DNA of 64,000 bases, taken from the NCBI GenBank assembly GCA_030278955.1, contig JAOANR010000014.1, positions 26,166,068 to 26,230,067 on the forward strand, in the 5' to 3' direction. The stretch is from Hygrophila difformis (lineage: Eukaryota > Streptophyta > Magnoliopsida > Lamiales > Acanthaceae). Under the pieces are notes generated by a model. The model was not told the origin of the DNA, searched no databases, and was given only the letters and a program-made list of their open reading frames with translations. The stretch's first letter is position 1, and each line of letters starts with the position of its first letter. The position numbers and the translations under genes are program-made. Shown here piece by piece: positions 11,293-22,893 of the stretch.

Positions 11293-13913
11293 TGAAACTT
11301 TTGCTCAAGTTTCATTTTGCTACTGGGGGGTTGAAGAACCGTCTAAATACAATTTCCAAGTTCGGATTTATTAAATGAAAAGAGTTATGATTGGGGGAAG
11401 GGGTTTAAGAATATATTAAGATTTCCCTTTTTATTACTCCCGTGGGGTTCAAATAGCGCTGTGGTCCTTCCAGTCATGAAACTTTTGACAAGTATCACGG
11501 TGCAACCGGGATGGACCTTCAGTCTGTCACCCTGGAAGTCCTAGGTATCTGCACCATGATGCTTCTCTTAATTTCATGTCAAGAGGATACATGCCATGAA
11601 ATTCTTGAACATCTTCCCACTGTATGAGTATTTTCCCAAAATGTTGTTTTTATTTACTCGTGTCACGAAACTGTGCTCCCGAAAGCGCACGGGTCAAAAA
11701 TTGCAGTAATTTATAGTAAGTACCGGATCGTTCACTGGAGGATGTGCGATGGAAGCAGGGCCCACGTCGTTTACTAAGATTTTCCACTCGGTTACTCGTT
11801 TCAAGTTTTGCAAGGGTTTCTAACAACTACTTGACATAATTTAAATCAGATCATGAAAGCAGTAAAAATTATTCTACAAAGCATGGTAAACTAGATCGAG
11901 GAAAGCAATTAAAATTATACTATGAAAGCAATTTAAAATTATGCTACGCTATCTAGAAAGCAGATTTAAATATGACAGAAGGGACAGGGAGGAAATAATA
12001 AAGATTGGACAAGATTCAGATGAAACCTAATTAAACTTCCATTTTTAATACACAGATCTCAGTTTGGGATAATCCTCTAGTTAGCTAACTCTCATGCTTT
12101 CTACATCATGTTCCCTTTAACAGACAGGTACTTACGATGAGAATTTACATGCTCTTAAGACAACAATTTCTAAGATACCACAGACGTATAACTCCCTCCA
12201 CAGGCCTTGTGAAGTTACATTACATATCTGTGGTGGACAAGCAACACCTAACATATCATTAGTTGACATGCCAAGTACTCCTATCGTTCCCCCATGTCAC
12301 ACCCAGAGTTTCAAATCAAGCCTCAAACCATTCCATAACTCTCAAACCTTTTAACAGATGGACAGCCCCTAATTCTTCCGAGTGACCTCTATGAAAGCAT
12401 TTAAAGGAAAGCAGTAAAGAAAGCTGTAAAGAAAGCATTTAAATCTATCACTCGGAATTGTTAAAAACGTCTCTTTCCGTTAGTATAAAAGAGCCCCTGG
12501 TCTTGGTGACCAGATGCAGATCAAGAACCCCCGAGATATCAATAGGCTACAGAGCTTACAACATCTGGGTGGTTATGAGATACAAACTAAATGAAACAGA
12601 TCCATAAATGAACCTATTCCGGATGTACTCACTCAAGACTCAATTCTAGACTTTGGCAGAAGAAGATAGTAGTCGAAGGAATACTCGACCTTACCTTATA
12701 AATTCACCAAGGCCTATATGTTGTTCCTCTAGTATTATTTATCACATCTCATCTACACCCAAGTGGATATTGACTTAATGCGATATCTAATATCAGATTT
12801 CCAACACACAGCAATTTTGAGAAGCAAATGGATATTTGAAAATCATTCCCTAGACAGGTACCAAACTTTCAATTAAAACACAGATCCTTTCAGTCTAGGT
12901 GAGACCTAATCGCTGACTCTGCTTCTAAGCTCTCAAAATCAACCCCCAGTGGAAGATGAATTAGTCATAACTGTTGAATTTATCCCTTACTCAGATCCGG
13001 ATTTTATAAAGGAATTTTTGTAGGAAGTTTATTATGCAGCATCTAATTTAAATCAAGACTTCTGTGTCCAAGGGGAAGGATCCCCAAAATAATGATAAGA
13101 CCAGAACATCTACATAATAGTATCATGCATACAAGTATATGAAAAGGAAAATAAAATACCCCAAAATATATGGTGGAGTTAGACAGAATGTGATACACAA
13201 AGATGGATTAGCCTGAGATGAGAAGAAATTGGCTAAAAAGAGTGCCAGAGATAGTTGGGGTTTTCCGGGCTGCAAACATCTGCTGTCCGGTTCCCAATTA
13301 TCCCAGATGACTGACTGTAGACAGAAAGAATGCCAAACAACGGTGACCGCCGTCATTCAGTTTTCTTTTGTCTGTGAGTGGAAAAATAACCCACATATTT
13401 CTTGCTGTAATATTTCTCAACTAATGTTGGTCGACATCAGTTGATACTATTGCAACTTGAATTCAGGTTCAGAAATTAAGATAAAGAAAATTAAAACTGT
13501 ATCTAATTAGGAATTGGCTGAGTGACTAATCGAAACTCTTAGTGAAGAGAACGCTCGCCGAAGCTTCCACCAACCACTAACCAAATCATGCAAAATAACA
13601 GATAATGATTGACACACAGAAGACGGGTTAGTCGATATCCCTGTGAAGGGACCTTTCACCAACATTAATCTATGTGTTTCTCATTATCCGTTCATACACA
13701 CAATGAAAGAGAAAATAAGAAAGTAAGAAAATATTTTTGGTATTGTGTGGGTGTTAAGCACACAATAAGTAGACACTAGTGGGTTGAAATGTGTAATGGA
13801 TAGAAATCAGATGAACTGGGCTGAGGCCCAATACACCCATGCAACTTACACAAATCATGAAAGAAAAATATTTTAGGAGTTTTCAAAATAGAGGGGATAG
13901 TTCAATTCGAATT
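11293..13913. other. Putative Athila LTR/leader-side DNA and unannotated flank
   Basis: It begins with TGAAACTTTTG directly after the last primer-binding site, so the plus strand could be reading the 5' LTR in reverse. CATGAAACTTTTGACAAG at 11476 and CATGAAATTCTTGAAC at 11597 look like eroded copies of the neighbouring 119-bp unit. From 11855 to 12443 the GAAAGCA-T/A-AA motif recurs. No coding region is supported. The outer LTR boundary could not be located because no second LTR was found. Confidence 0.35.
12393..12443. repeat. GAAAGCA(T)TTAAA short tandem motif
   Basis: Four near-copies of a 12-14-bp unit start at 12393, 12407, 12419 and 12431 (GAAAGCATTTAAA, GAAAGCAGTAAA, GAAAGCTGTAAA, GAAAGCATTTAAA). 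Single copies occur at 11855, 11901, 11924, 11956 and 14869, and at 1157 and 1293 on the other side of the Athila element. Confidence 0.6.
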
Positions 13914-14363
13914 ATTGGGGTAATTCGAATTGAGAATGCATGAAGGGTGAAGTATTACTTACTCAATTGATCATTGCTAGAAATTGGAGCATCATCTAAT
14001 TCGAATTATTGGCCAATTCGAATTAATTCGAATTGGACAACTCGAATTGGCGAAGTCCCTTTCTTGCTCAGATTGACTAAGGCATTTACCTCAAGGGGAG
14101 AGTGAATTCGAATTGTTCAGCAATTCGAATTAATTCGAATTGCACAATTCGAATTGGTAGGAGATGGGAAATAAACTAAGGCATGAATGGGATGGCAATG
14201 GATACAATGTGGTTTTCAAGCCAATTCGAATTGTTGAGCAGTTCGAATTAATTCGAATTGAATAATTCGAATTGGTTGGAAACCACATGAAGAGAATAGT
14301 TTGGCTATGCAATTCGAATTTCTCTAGCAATTCGAATTAATTCGAATTGCCTCAATTCGAATC
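13914..14363. repeat. AATTCGAATT modular palindrome array 2
   Basis: Four full modules have the 20-mer (AATTCGAATT)x2 at 14015, 14122, 14240 (one mismatch) and 14329. Each has a leading decamer (13998, 14105, 14223, 14311) and a trailing decamer (14039, 14146, 14264, 14354). Leading-to-full spacing is 17, 17, 17 and 18 bp. Second-half-to-trailing spacing is 14, 14, 14 and 15 bp. The linkers are unrelated, so spacing is conserved while sequence is not. Two further single decamers open the array at 13914 and 13922. Confidence 0.88.
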
Positions 14364-15313
14364 ACATATTTTCAGACAACAACAATTTTTGTTCTCACAA
14401 GTATGGGTTAGGTGAACACTGTACTGTAATGATGGGTTTAGATTTACTAAATCCCTCATCTCACATCAGTGTCATTTCACAGCCACCCTAGTGAGATTTT
14501 CAAGAAATAAACAGATACATGTCTAGTGGGTATTGGCCAGATTCAAACCCTATTTCTACAAACAAGAGATCAAAGATCAAAGAACCTAAAACATCTAGTT
14601 ATCTAAGAACTACATGAGTAAACTAAGAACACTCAAGTTATCTAAGGTAGCATGAAATAAGATTAAGGCAGGAAGAGTAAAACTTAAATATAAATTAAAA
14701 CAAACATTAAAAACATCTATAACCTAAGAACATTTATTTGAAGCTCTAAGGCACTAAATCAAGCCAAAAACCCACCAAACATGCATTTATTAAGTTTGAA
14801 CGTCAACTAGGACATAATAAATGTAACCTAGTTGAAACAAACAAACATACTAAGCATTTATTTCTAGGGAAAGCATTAAAGATTGCCAAAACAAATGGAT
14901 AAAACCATTTCTGGAAAATTTCCTTGTATTGACACTTTAAAGCAAAATAAAGAACCCAAAACCATCATTAGCTTGAAGGTAGGGTTTATTCTAACTAGAA
15001 AGCATGTAAACAATATGGAAAATGGCTACTCTAAGGGTTACACAAACTGCTTCTACACTAAACTAAGATTAAAGCATGTAAAGGTTATACTACTTGCAAG
15101 AAAAATAAACTAAACTAAACTAAACTACCTACCTAACCCTTAAGGGGTGTGGAACCTCCTGCTGTTCTTTTTGTCCCAAGCTGCCCTTTGGTTAAAATTC
15201 TTCCTTTTGATTCTGTTGTGGAAGGTCTGCTTTTATAGACAATCTTCAAAACCCTAGGCCCACCAGTGTTGTGTCCATGCTCCACAGCTTCATTTGAATG
15301 AATTGTTAAGTGA
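14364..15313. other. AT-rich spacer between arrays 2 and 3
   Basis: No coding region is supported. It contains a short (TAAAC)4 run near 15107. A promoter-like TATA box on the minus strand (15229-15240) is listed separately. The downstream minus-strand sequence has no long reading frame, so any transcript would be non-coding. Confidence 0.4.
15229..15240 (-). promoter_or_regulatory. TATA box downstream of array 3
   Basis: The minus strand reads GTCTATAAAAGC, a strong plant TATA box. Array 3 ends about 75 bp upstream of it in the same direction. About 30 bp downstream would be a plausible start site (CTTCCACAACAG). No open frame follows, so the transcript, if any, is unknown. Confidence 0.4.
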
Positions 15314-15715
15314 AGTTCGAATTATCTCAACCAATTCGAATTAATTCGAATTGTGAGATCTCTTCCTTGAGCTGGGATTGTAGCCTTCAGTAGTCAATTC
15401 GAATTGTTGTGAATAATTCGAATTGATCTTTTCTCGAATTGGATGAGGGTTTCTGCTTGGCTTCCTTGCACTTTGTTGGCAATTCGAATTGTTTGCGCCA
15501 ATTCGAATTAATTCGAACTTGGACAATTCGAATTGCATCTTCTTCTTGCCTTTGGGTTTCTTCTCTCTTCATTCCCTAATTCGAATTAATTCGAACTTGA
15601 ACAATTCGAATTAGCCTTCTGCATCCCTTCCAACACTTAGCCATTTCTTTGCTCTCTTTAGCAATTCGAATTGTTGTGCAATTCGAATTAATTCGAATTG
15701 CCTACAATTCGAATT
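15314..15715. repeat. AATTCGAATT modular palindrome array 3
   Basis: Full 20-mers start at 15333, 15500 (end ...GAACT), 15579 (end ...GAACT) and 15680. Leading decamers stand at 15314, 15481 and 15663 (17-19 bp before). Trailing decamers stand at 15525, 15603 and 15706 (14-16 bp after the second half). An extra pair of single decamers lies at 15396 and 15415. The geometry matches arrays 1 and 2. Confidence 0.85.
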
Positions 15716-16105
15716 GTGCTTCAACACTTAACCAAATTTCAGTTGTGGAATTTTCAATCTTTTTCCCATCTTTTTGGATTTTTGTGGGCTCTTTTATTCT
15801 TTTGCCCATCTTTTCATTCCTTTTTCTTTTCTTTTTCCTTTTTTCATGTTTTTGGATTTTTCTAACACAAATACAATTTAAAATTGCACATTTTGTGTCT
15901 TTTTATTACCGGCTCAATGTTTTTACAAACTCGCATTAATCTGTCAAATTCAACTGCTTTCTTATTGAAATAAGATGGAATCACGATCAAAATGTCCGTC
16001 TCAGACACGGAAATGGATTGGAAATAATGGACAATTTCGGTCATTATCATGCATCCAGTTTGCTTTTTGAACCGGGTCCAATGCTTAAATCCCCAAATTG
16101 AAAGC

Positions 16106-16878
16106 CCCACCCGCTGCTACCCCTCTCCCCCTCACCCTTTCTCGCCTCCAGCCACTCTGCCCAAGCTCCGCCACCGCTGCCCAGCCACCACCCCACGCCG
16201 CCGCCTCTCCCTCGGCCCTCTCCTCGGGGCTCGCCGTCCCTCTCTTAAACTCATCTCCACTCGTCGCTGCCCCTCCTTCTGTCGTCGCCTCCTCTAGATC
16301 TCATCTCCAGCCTACCGCCGCCGCCCAGCTACACCCATTGTTCCCTCTCTCTATCTCATCGCCTCACCCCTTCCCGTCGGCCCTTTTCTCTCTCGCCTCT
16401 GCCGCCTTCCACACCGGCCACCTCCTGCTAGCGCCGGCTACCGCCCACTCCGCCACTCGCATGACCTCCAGTAACCACCGCCACTGCCACCCCTCCCTTG
16501 TCCGGCTGCTACTCGAGCCTATTTCCTCCATTACTAATTTCCAATTTCTGATATGAATTATTTTGTTTCAATTTCTTGTTTACAGTTTATGATATTAGGG
16601 ATTTGGGTATTGGAATTTTGGATTCTTAAGAGTTTGTCAATTTTGCATATTAGTGGGTGTTTCAAATTTTGAGTACTTCAAATTCTTAATTTTTTGATTT
16701 GGGTGTTTCTAATTGTCCAATTTCGGATTTTGGGTATTTCAGATTCTTGATTTCCTAGTTGCAAGATTGGAACCAATTTTTTGAGTATGTGGCGGTGGGT
16801 GGGTGGCGGTGGCGGAGTGGATGGAGCCGAGTGGCTGGAGGTGAGAGAGGGTGAGGGGAAAGGGGTAGCAGTGGGTGA
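16106..16878. repeat. GC-rich inverted repeat (foldback) of ~85-bp arms
   Basis: The left arm (about 16106-16189, Pro/Ser-coding C-rich) and right arm (about 16791-16878, G-rich) are imperfect reverse complements. For example GCTGCTACCCCTCTCCCC pairs with GGGGAAAGGGGTAGCAG. The loop of about 600 bp includes an open frame (16098-16556) of low-complexity Pro/Ala/Ser/Thr codons, which I do not accept as a gene. GC content is far above the surroundings. It could be a foldback element, a captured exon fragment or a small-RNA source. No target duplication was found. Confidence 0.6.
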
Positions 16879-17320
16879 CCCATAACTCAAATGTCCACAC
16901 GGGATTTGGCTTGGGATTTTGCCCAAAAGTCCACACGGAGGTCCAAATAAATGAACCGGACAAACCACACCCGCAGGTAAGTAATAAATCCGGTCCAAAA
17001 CTCATTGACTATGCTAATCTAACGTTGACCACGCTAATCGTGTGCCACGCAGCTTCCAGGGCAATTAAGAGACGTTTGAGATTGATTTGGCAAGGATTAA
17101 GGAACTTATGGGACGGATTAAGTTAATTTAATATTTAAGGGACTGTTTCGGAAATTTTTACAAATTATGGGACTATATGGGTTTTTTTCCTTTTTTTTTT
17201 TATATTTGCACATATATACTCATATAAGAAATGTACCGTAACTGAGTTGATTTCTATATACATACATGGACTGAATACGAATTTTTTCCAAGTCCAAATC
17301 ACACCCCTATATGCAACAAA

Positions 17321-17735
17321 TGTTGTATATATAATAATTATATATGACCTATTAGACTGTGTGTGAGGTAATATATGGATATAGAGTTATCGGGAATTGA
17401 AGAAAAAGAGGACAATAGACAAACTAGGATGTAATACAATGAAGAAATAAAGTAAAGAAATGGGACGGAAGAAAATAGATAGAAAGATCATAGCAATGAT
17501 CATTAATTGAAAGTAGTGTGCAGGGAGAGAGAATTAGCAGATAGAGAAAGTGTATGAATTCCTCATCTCAACTCAATAGATTGAGTCTCATATTTATATA
17601 ACAAATCTGCCAAACAATTTTTGGCCTTTTGCTGAGAAGGTATTCAATATCATTTATGATGAAATTAATTGATAGTCCCACTAGTAGTACCAACTATTTC
17701 TGTTGGTAGAAAATGACAAAATTTCCTCTGTAATA
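17321..17735 (-). repeat. Copia 3' LTR
   Basis: Direct repeat of 22894-23307. Shared landmarks: TTAGACTGTGTGTGAGGTAA near the start, AGAGAATTAGCAGATAGA in the middle, GGCCTTTTGCTGAGAAGG and TGTTGGTAGAAAA near the end. The sequence beside the end (ctccccctt) is the polypurine tract in reverse. Confidence 0.9.
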
Positions 17736-18064
17736 CTCCCCCTTGAATATCTCGATACAAAGAATATGTCTCGTTAAAACCTTACTAGGAATAAAAACCA
17801 GATGGGAAAAAATTTGTAGTGAAGGAAAAAAAAAGTACAATATTCTTGTATTCATTGCTCTTCCTGATTTGGACATCATTTTAAATCTCGAAGCCGTTGC
17901 ATTCTAATTTTCTTCACGAGCTTCTCGAATGTTGCAGTCGGCAATGTCTTAGTAAATAGATCCGCTAAATTATTTTTTGATCGAATTTGTTGCACATCGA
18001 TTTCACTATTCTTTTGAAGATCGTGAGTGTAGAAGAATTTTGGTGAAATATGATTCGTTCTATC

Positions 18065-18686
18065 TCATTTGATATATCCTCCTATCAATTGGGTTACAGA
18101 AGCCGAATTATCTTCAAATAAAATTGTTGAAGGGATTTGTGGTTCAATGATTAAACCACAACTTTTTAATATATATTGAGTCGTTGACCTCAACCAAATA
18201 CATTCTCGACTTGCCTCATGGATTGCTAATATTTCTGCATGATTTGATAAAGTTTCCGTTAACGTTTGCTTCATTGACCTCCAAGACATGACAGTTTCGC
18301 CACAAGTAAAGACATACCCTGTCTGAGATTTGGCTTTGTGCGGGTCTGGTAAATAACCTGCATCAGCATAGCCGATTAACCCATGTCGAGAGTCTTTTGG
18401 GTAAAATAACCCAAGATCAATTGTTCATTGGAGATAGCGAAGATGTGCTTTATGCCTTTCAAATGTCGTTGAGTAGGGCAAGAACTAAATCTTGCGAGTA
18501 AATTGACTGCAACGCGATATCAGGTCGCGTGCTATTTGCAAGATACATCAACGCGCCAATTGCGTTCAAATATGGCATTTCTGGGCGAAGTTGCCCTTCA
18601 TTATCTTCTTTTGGCCTAAGTGGATCCTTTGCAGAATCAAGTGCCCGAATGACCATTGGATTACTTAGCGGATGAGCATAATCCAT
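18065..18686 (-). pseudogene. Copia RNase H and RT C-terminal fragments
   Basis: The fragment at 18459-18686 carries GALMYLANSTRPDIA, the conserved region after the RT palm. The fragment at 18065-18289 carries MSWRSMKQ, SNHAEILAIHEASRECIWLR and ILFEDNSASV, characteristic of copia RNase H. The region between is frame-broken. Several substitutions and stops mark it as inactive. Confidence 0.8.
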
Positions 18687-18814
18687 TCGAAATTACTTTA
18701 ATACCTTTTGGGTATACGCTGATTGATGAATAAATATGCCCCTTTCCAAATGTTCAATTTGTAAGCCAAGACAAAATTTCATTTTTTCGAAATCCTTGAT
18801 TTCGAACTCCCTTT

Positions 18815-19360
18815 TCAGATATCCAACTGCCTTTTCAACTCTCTAAGAGTTCCAATTAAATTTAAATCGTCAACATAGACTGCGACGATCACAAATTCTG
18901 ACCCATTTTTCTTTATAAATACACAAGGACAAATAGGGTCATTTGTATAATCTTCTTTTATCAAACTTTTACTGAGGCGGTTATACCACATTCGACCAGA
19001 TTGCTTGAGCCCATACAAGGATTTTTGCAATTTGATGGAATACGATTCTCTGGGTTTTGAGTTGCAAGACTCAGGTAACTTAAACCCTTCAGGTATTTTC
19101 ATATAAATATCATTTTCCAATGAGCCATATAAATATGCAGTAATAACATTCATTAGTCTCATTTCAAGCTTTTCTCGTACTGCTAGGCTCATGAGATACA
19201 TGAAAGTTATTCCATCCATAACTGGGTAATATGTTTCCTCAAAATCAATTCCCGGTCGTTGGGAAAAACCTTGGGCTACAAGCATTGCCTTATATTTGGC
19301 AATTTCATGGTTTTCATTTCTTTTTCTCACAAACACCCATCTGTAGCCAACAGGCTTCAC
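18815..19360 (-). pseudogene. Copia reverse transcriptase fragment
   Basis: Recognisable motifs: GYRWVFVRKRNENHEIAKYK, AMLVAQGFSQRPGIDFEETY, KSLYGLKQSGRMWYNRL and the catalytic YVDD (AVYVDDLNLIG). The normally conserved first-Asp string (DVKTAFLNG type) is degenerate here (NVITAYLYGSLE), consistent with a dead enzyme. Confidence 0.85.
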
Positions 19361-19395
19361 AATACTCAGTGTTTGGATAATAGTCCGAATACTTT

Positions 19396-20730
19396 CTATT
19401 TATTCAGTGATTCTAGTTCAGACTGAATCACATCTTTCCATTTTGGCCAATCATTTCTTTTCCGACATTCTTCAACTGATCTTGGTTCAGGATCCTCGTC
19501 ATTTACCATTACATCGAGTGCAACATTGTATGCAAAAGCATTATCAACGGTTGTTTCTTTTCGGTTCCAATATTTTTCAGTATTGATATAATTGAAAGAA
19601 GTTTCAATAAACTTCATTTTCATTTGGGTGAAGTTTTTTAGGTTCAATCTTTTCGGAGATTGAATCAATTTCTCCTTCGGAGTATCATCGGTGATTGATT
19701 TATCACCTATATAGATAATTTTCCTCTTTCGTGGATTTTTATCCTCGGAACCCAAAGGCCTACCACGTTTCAGACGTGCAATAGGTTCATTTGCACTCAG
19801 GATTTGCCCTTCTGGGATATTTATACTTGCTGTAATATATGATTTTGTAACTTTAGCAGCATCATTAAAAGCATCGGGTAATTGATTTGCAATTCCCTGC
19901 AAATGCACAATCCTTTGAAGTTCAAGTTCGCATTGCCTTGTACGAGGATCAAGGAAATGAAATGGACTTTGCCAAGATATTTCCTTTTTCAGTTGATCTT
20001 TTCCTCCCCCTAATATCGGGAATTGAGTTTCATCAAAATGGCAGTCTGCAAATCTTGCAGTAAATAAATCACCCATTTTTGGCTCAAGATATTTAATAAT
20101 CGAGGGTGATTCATACCCGACATATATGCCCAACCTTATTTGGGGTTCCATTTTTGTACATTGTGGTAGGGCAATTGGTACATAAACCGCACACCCAAAA
20201 ATTCGCAAGTGGGATATATTGAGCTCCTTTCCAAACACAATTTGTGTAGGGGAATAGCTATGATAGCTTGTCGGCCTTGTTTTCACAAGTGTTGTTGCAT
20301 GCAATATAATATGTCCCCAAGCAGAAACAGGGAGTTTTGGTTTCATTAACAAGGGTCTTGCAATTAATTGCAACTATTTAATAAATGATTCAGCCAGATC
20401 ATTTTGCGTGTGCACATGAGGCACGGGATGTTCAACAGTAATTCCAATCGACATGCAGAAATCATCAAATGCATGTGATATATTTTCTCCAGCATTATCA
20501 AAGCATATTTTCTTTATCGGATGATCTGGAAACTGTGCTCGCAATTTTATAATTTGTGCAAGTAATCTTGCGAATGCCAAATTGCGAGTTGATAATAAAC
20601 AAACGTGTGACCAGCGTGATGACGCATCAATTAGTACCATAAAGTACTTGAAAGGTCCACACGGTGGATCAATAGGTCCACATATATCGCCTTGAATTCT
20701 TTCTAGGAATGTAAGGGATTCAATTCCCAC
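19396..20730 (-). pseudogene. Copia integrase (core and C-terminal part)
   Basis: The core at 20374-20730 shows GDICGPIDPPCGPFKYFMVL and IKKICFDNAGE, the second D motif, and then a stop just past the catalytic Glu region (NDLAESFIK). The next block (19396-20373) holds the GKELNISHLRIFGCAVYVPI motif typical of the copia integrase C-terminus and a long linker leading to RT. Confidence 0.85.
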
Positions 20731-20808
20731 TTTTACTGGAGATGGTCTGGTTATTAATTTCCCTTGTGAACAAGCAACACAATTGAACTAATTTGGGTTC
20801 AATATCAT

Positions 20809-21939
20809 TTACTTTTTCAATGTATGACCATTTGAATTTTCGATAATTCGCCTCAGCAGTATACTGCGAGGATGCCCGAGTCTGTCGTGCCAGGTAATGA
20901 ATTCACTAGTAGCTTTCAAGCCTACTAGATTATGTATTTCTGCAGCACATATTTTTGTATAGTATAAGCCAGAGGAGTAGCATGACAATTTCTCATTCAC
21001 AAATTTTGCCATTTTCAATTAAGTTATCAAAAGATACTCGTGATCTGTCCTTTTGAAGTTTCAATATAATATCCATTTTTCCGAATATCATTAAAGCTCA
21101 GTAAATTTCTTCGAGCTTTGCGTGAGAACAAGGCATTTTCAATCGCCATTTTTGTCCCTTCAGGGAGAAATATAACATCTCTACCGGAGCCTTCAATGCA
21201 TTTTGCATTATCGCTTATAGTTTTTACTGTGGTCTTTTTCAATTTTAAATTTGAGAAATAGCTTTTGCGTTTCAAAATGCTATGCGTTGTTGCACTGTAA
21301 ATGAGGCAGATGTCATCCCCGACTTTTAAATTTCCAGTATCCATTTCTTTACAAGAATATAAGAAGGTAATAAACATCAGCAATATAAATATTATTAATG
21401 CAAAAACATATTGATATTATACATGGATAATAAAAGGAAAGTACAAGACATCATTATTTATATTAAACAAGAATTATAGAAGATAAGTACAAAATATATA
21501 TATAGCTATATAATATATTATTTAGCAACAGTATTTGGCTCAACAAAGTCATCAGCTTCCAGGTACGTGATAGCATCATTTAATATATCATCATATGTAT
21601 CATCGTGGGCATTATGGTGTGATTCAACACCTTGTCTTTTTTTTTTTCGTTTCGAGGCATGATATAATTCAGCTAAGTGTTTAGCTGTGTGGCATATTTG
21701 AGTCGGATGGCCTTTAATTCCACAACGATCATAGATTTCACTATTGTATATGTGCTTTCTTGCATAATTTCTTTGTTGTGGTTTGTAAGGCCTTCTGTTG
21801 TCATATTGGCGATATTGCTCAAATCGAGGCTTATTTCGATAATTATTTTGACGAGATAATTCACCTCCGCCTCAATTGTGATACAGATTTTGGCCACCAT
21901 CATCATTTTGATTTTTAAAATGCCCATGATCACGCACAT
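20809..21939 (-). pseudogene. Copia protease region, integrase zinc domain and gag knuckle
   Basis: The 20809-21018 frame includes TWHDRLGHPRS, the HHCC zinc domain start of copia integrases. The 21027-21383 frame resembles the protease-to-integrase linker (LLSFNDIRKNGYYIET). Near 21680-21735 one frame gives DRCGIKGHPTQIC, a gag zinc knuckle that has lost its first Cys. All are separated by frame breaks. Confidence 0.65.
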
Positions 21940-21953
21940 ATTTTGCTGATTGA

Positions 21954-22206
21954 GAGCCTGTTCTCCTGGACTTATTTCCAGGACTTATTACTTATTCTTA
22001 TTAAAATCAGAACAGATCAAATCAGATCAGACCAGACCCATTCAGATCAGATCAGACCACACTATATATATAGTTGCAATCAGATCAGAACAGACCAGAT
22101 CCAATCAGATTAGACCAGAAACATTCAGATCAGACCAGACCAGACCAGATCAGATCTTATAAAATTCAGATCAGAACACCTTATTTCAGGCGAAGAGAAC
22201 CGGGCC
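21954..22206. mobile_element. Tourist/PIF-Harbinger-like MITE inserted in copia gag
   Basis: The 253-bp element has imperfect terminal inverted repeats (GAGCCTGTTCTCCTGGACTT and, in reverse, GGCCCGGTTCTCTTCGCCTG). It is flanked by TGA on both sides (21951-21953, 22207-22209). The interior is built from direct GATCAGACCA-type repeats. It is related to the larger element at 57475-58275, which has TAA flanks. Confidence 0.75.
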
Positions 22207-22264
22207 TGAGCCGCTTTCACTTCGGGGAACGGTTTTGCACATGCAGGCCTAGATTCATGATTTC

Positions 22265-22800
22265 TCAACAACAATTCTTTGTTTTGTTCAGCCAATAATA
22301 AGTAGTTGATAAGATCAAAATATTTTTAAAACCTTTTTGATGGTATTGCTCACTCAATAGTGTATTTTTAGCATGAAACGTGGAATACTTTTTTTCAAGC
22401 ATTTTTTCTTCAGATATCTTTTGCCCATATAATTGCAATTGGGCCGTAATTTTGAACACAACGGAATTATATTCCCGGACTGTTTTGAAGTCCCGAATCC
22501 TCAGGTTGAGCCAATTACTACGGGCTTTTGGAAGCACCGTCTTTTTTAAATTATCATATCTTTCTTTCAGCTTTTCCCACAACGTCAATGGGGATTCCAC
22601 AGTCACATATTCCATTTTCAGTGCCTCTTCAATATGATGGCACAAGAAAATCATGGCTTTTGCCTGATTTTGATGGCTGGGATTTTTGCCTTAAGCAATA
22701 GTATCTTCTAGACCCATTGAAGCAAGATGCATTTTAACATCTCGGGCCCAGAACATATAATTACTTTCTTCAACAGTTAAGGGAGCAACAATTCCTGCTT
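22265..22800 (-). pseudogene. Copia gag (UBN2-type) fragment
   Basis: About 130 residues of the copia gag fold: LTLWEKLKERYDNLKKTVLP, NLRIRDFKTVREYNSVVFKI and FHAKNTLLSEQYHQKGF. Its 3' end is cut by the MITE at 21954-22206. The upstream part towards the primer-binding site is frame-broken. Confidence 0.82.
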
Positions 22801-22893
22801 CACAATGTTAGCCATAATCTTATTGAAAATGTAGGAATAAAAATTATACCTCAAATTCTGGTATCCGGGCAGAGTCTCCTCGTGCTGATAACG

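Noticed and set aside
3822..15715. Arrays 1 and 2 or 3 as the two LTRs of the Athila element
   Set aside because: Linkers and flanks do not align between arrays, while the coding part is only mildly decayed. LTRs of one element could not have diverged so far.
16098..16556. 152-codon Pro/Ala/Ser-rich gene
   Set aside because: Low complexity, no domain, and part of it is one arm of an inverted repeat; composition alone explains the open frame.
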